Assembly: GCA_002937555.1 (NCBI GenBank)
Contig: PTKB01000133.1
Span: 1 to 7,495 of the forward strand
DNA from: Alphaproteobacteria bacterium MarineAlpha10_Bin2
Lineage (GTDB): Bacteria; Pseudomonadota; Alphaproteobacteria; UBA828
DNA length: 7,495 bases
Reading direction: 5' to 3'
The first letter of the stretch is position 1. Each line of letters opens with the position of its first letter. This document shows positions 6,041 through 7,495 of this stretch, piece after piece. Made by a program: the position numbers and the translations under genes. The notes under the pieces are model-generated. The model did not search any database, had not been told where the DNA came from, and was given only the letters and a program-made list of their open reading frames with translations.

Positions 6041-6808
6041 ATGGGAAGAATCGATGGCAAGACGGCCCTCGTCACGGGCGCCTCGGCCGGCATCGGGCGC
6101 GCAGTGGCGTTGCGCCTGGCCGAGGAGGGGGCGCGGGTCGCGCTCAGCGGTCTTAACGAAACCGCCGGCCGCAAAGTGCTTTCCGAAATCCACGATGCTG
6201 GCGGAGAGGCGATCTATGTGCTGCTCGATGTCACCTCGGAAACGGCCTGGCGGGAAGCTATGGCCGAACTCGAAGAAACATTCGGGCGGCTCGATATTCT
6301 CGTCAACAATGCCGGAATCACAATGTCGGGAAAGATCGAGGAAACCGCGCTCGAAGATTGGCGGCGCATCATGGATGTCAATGTGGATGGCGTCTTCCTC
6401 GGCACCAAACACGCCATTCCCTTGATGCGCAAAGGCGGCGGCGGCTCGATCGTCAATCTCTCATCGGTGCTCGGCATTACCGGCACGCCGTTGATCTCCG
6501 CCTATACCGCGAGCAAGGCAGCCGTCAGGCTGTTCACCAAATGCGCGGCGCTCGAATGCGCGGAAGACGGCATCCGCGTCAACTCCATCCATCCCGCCTT
6601 TATTCATACGCCGATGATGGAAGACACCGCCATCCGTCTGCATGGCGACGTCGAAACCGGCAAGGCGGAATTCGGCAAGTTCCATCCCATCGGCCATGTC
6701 GGCGAACCCTTGGATATCGCCAACGGCGTGCTCTACCTGGCCTCCGACGAATCCTCCTTCACCACCGGCGCCGAGCTCGTCATCGATGGCGGCTATACGG
6801 CGGCCTAA
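6041..6808 (+). CDS. Classical short-chain dehydrogenase/reductase (SDR) of unknown substrate
   Basis: This 255-residue cytoplasmic NAD(P)(H)-dependent oxidoreductase has the complete classical SDR set: the nucleotide-binding TGASAGIG (residues 12-19), D63 in LLDVT, NNAG (89-92), and the catalytic tetrad N114, S142, Y155 and K159 within YTASK. The loop after PAFIHTP (186-191) is the substrate lid, and the C-terminal TTGAELVIDGGYTAA is typical. The residue pattern after the second strand (ALSGLNE) lacks a clear NAD-type Asp, so the coenzyme is ambiguous. Length is normal. The start is supported by GGGGAG (6027-6032) eight bases before the ATG. It faces the cupin gene tail to tail and has operator-like repeats upstream, so it may be regulated separately. 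Classical SDRs of this type act on alcohols, steroids or cyclic diols; the substrate cannot be assigned. Confidence 0.93.
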   Translation: MGRIDGKTALVTGASAGIGRAVALRLAEEGARVALSGLNETAGRKVLSEIHDAGGEAIYVLLDVTSETAWREAMAELEETFGRLDILVNNAGITMSGKIEETALEDWRRIMDVNVDGVFLGTKHAIPLMRKGGGGSIVNLSSVLGITGTPLISAYTASKAAVRLFTKCAALECAEDGIRVNSIHPAFIHTPMMEDTAIRLHGDVETGKAEFGKFHPIGHVGEPLDIANGVLYLASDESSFTTGAELVIDGGYTAA

Positions 6809-6824
6809 CGCCGCGCGCCGGCGT
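6808..6824. terminator. GC-rich hairpin between converging genes
   Basis: The inverted repeat ACGCCG-CGCGC-CGGCGT fills the gap between the stop codons of the dehydrogenase and the cupin gene and touches both. It is symmetric and could slow transcription from either side, but no T run follows in either direction, so intrinsic termination is doubtful. Confidence 0.2.
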
Positions 6825-7348
6825 CAATCCGATATCGGAGTTACGAATCCTTCGGCATTCAGTTTGTAGCCCTGGCGTTTCGCATCTTCCAACGTCTTGG
6901 CCGGCCATTCGATCGGGCCGGAGTTTTCTCCGTTGATGGCCAGCAGGAGATGCTCGCCTTCGGTGTCGCAGGTGAAACCGCGCATGATGCCGGCAGGGAC
7001 GGAGATTGTGTCATGCAGGCCAAGGCGCGACTTATGCTCGCCTTCATCGCCCCAATAGATTGTCCACTCGCCGCTCAAAGGCATGAACACTTCGACGCAT
7101 GGGTGGGAATGAAGCGAGGCGCCTTTGCCCTGTTCGGCGCGGATCATGACGATGTGAAAGTCCTCGGCCTCGGGTATGGCCGGGCGAAGCGCCGGGTCCT
7201 CGCAGGGCGCCGGGCCGATGACATGGGCGATCTTGCGCGCATGCTCTGGGAACAAGGTATCCAGGCAGGCGACTTCTCCGAACTTGAGGTCCTTGAAGCG
7301 CGTGGTGCGGCCCCGCATTTGGGCTTGCGTGAATTCATTCGAAGGCAT
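6824..7348 (-). CDS. Single-domain cupin protein of unknown function
   Basis: This 174-residue protein carries one small cupin beta-barrel, probably cytoplasmic. Motif 1 is intact and matches G(x)5HxH(x)3E(x)6G: G74, H80, H82, E86 and G93. Motif 2 is recognisable (D113, P118-A-G120) but the usual metal-ligand histidine is R123, so metal binding may be altered or lost. An N-terminal extension of about 60 residues precedes the barrel; the C-terminus (WPAKTLEDAKRQGYKLNAEG) is helical-looking and charged. The start is well supported by AGGAG (7360-7356) seven bases before the ATG. It follows the molybdenum hydroxylase gene by 20 bases on the same strand, so the two are probably co-transcribed. 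The family is sure from motif 1; an enzymatic (dioxygenase or isomerase), binding or regulatory role cannot be chosen. Confidence 0.88.
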   Translation of the reverse strand: MPSNEFTQAQMRGRTTRFKDLKFGEVACLDTLFPEHARKIAHVIGPAPCEDPALRPAIPEAEDFHIVMIRAEQGKGASLHSHPCVEVFMPLSGEWTIYWGDEGEHKSRLGLHDTISVPAGIMRGFTCDTEGEHLLLAINGENSGPIEWPAKTLEDAKRQGYKLNAEGFVTPISD

Positions 7349-7368
7349 GTCGTCTCTCCTCTGTGGAT

Positions 7369-7495
7369 TCAGCTCGCCGCCTGCTTGGCTTCCTGGATGA
7401 GCCGCCAGATTTTGTTGGGGCGCAGCGGCAGCTCGTTGATCTCGATGCCGAAGGGCTTAAGTGCATCGCATACGGCGTTGGTCAGCGCGCCCGGC
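7369..7495 (-). CDS. C-terminal end of a xanthine dehydrogenase/CoxL-family molybdopterin-binding subunit, partial
   Basis: The frame enters from the right window edge and ends at a TGA (7371-7369), giving 41 visible residues. The stretch PGALTNAVCDALKPFGIEI followed by NELPLRPNKIWRLIQ resembles the conserved tail of molybdenum hydroxylase large subunits, where a GA(V/I)xNAVxDAL helix precedes the MPxTPExVWRAI pattern. These enzymes hydroxylate purines, aldehydes, nicotinate-type rings or carbon monoxide using molybdopterin cytosine dinucleotide, with iron-sulfur and usually FAD partners. The visible tail contains no active-site residues, so substrate and integrity cannot be judged. The gene lies 20 bases upstream of the cupin gene on the same strand and probably shares its transcript. 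The assignment rests on a short but characteristic segment. Confidence 0.72.
   Translation of the reverse strand, partial: PGALTNAVCDALKPFGIEINELPLRPNKIWRLIQEAKQAAS

Noticed and set aside
5946..6425. A 159-codon plus-strand frame starting before the dehydrogenase
   Set aside because: Most of it overlaps the dehydrogenase in another frame; that gene has full SDR motifs and a good ribosome site, and this frame has none.
1..7495. tRNA, rRNA, CRISPR, insertion sequence or phage elements
   Set aside because: No cloverleaf, rRNA-like segment, regularly spaced repeats, transposase or terminal inverted repeats were seen on either strand.

Overview
This looks like an ordinary chromosomal segment of a GC-rich Gram-negative bacterium, most likely an alphaproteobacterium. 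That placement is an inference from composition, protein similarity by eye and the gene mix: lipopolysaccharide-type glycosyltransferases, YgfZ, a GAF-HD-GYP protein and a molybdenum hydroxylase. No rRNA, tRNA, CRISPR array, insertion sequence or phage gene was seen.

Layout. (1) Positions 1-3538, minus strand: four glycosyltransferase genes read right to left, each overlapping the next by 4 to 8 bases: GT4, GT9 (heptosyltransferase-like), GT2 (WaaE-like) and a second GT4 cut by the left window edge. They probably form one translationally coupled operon for the lipopolysaccharide core or another surface glycan. (2) Positions 3539-3664: a compact divergent promoter region with a near-consensus sigma-70 promoter for the operon, a plausible one for the rightward gene, and several small symmetric repeats. 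(3) Positions 3665-4564, plus strand: ygfZ, a folate-binding protein of iron-sulfur cluster maintenance. (4) Positions 4581-5809, minus strand: a GAF plus HD-GYP protein, probably a cyclic-di-GMP phosphodiesterase, carrying an apparent one-base deletion near its 3' end. (5) Positions 5810-6040: a regulatory-looking gap. (6) Positions 6041-6808, plus strand: a classical short-chain dehydrogenase. (7) Positions 6824-7348, minus strand: a single-domain cupin, preceded by the last 41 codons of a gene whose product resembles the molybdopterin-binding subunit of the xanthine dehydrogenase/CoxL family (7369-7495).

How the genes work together. The left half is a surface-glycan assembly cassette. The right edge (dehydrogenase, cupin, molybdenum hydroxylase) suggests an oxidative catabolic locus continuing beyond the window, but no substrate can be named. 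ygfZ and the HD-GYP gene converge in the middle and appear to be independent units. No novel system is evident. The points most worth checking are the HD-GYP frameshift, the almost leaderless divergent promoters, the operator-like repeats before the dehydrogenase, and the replaced metal-ligand position in the cupin.
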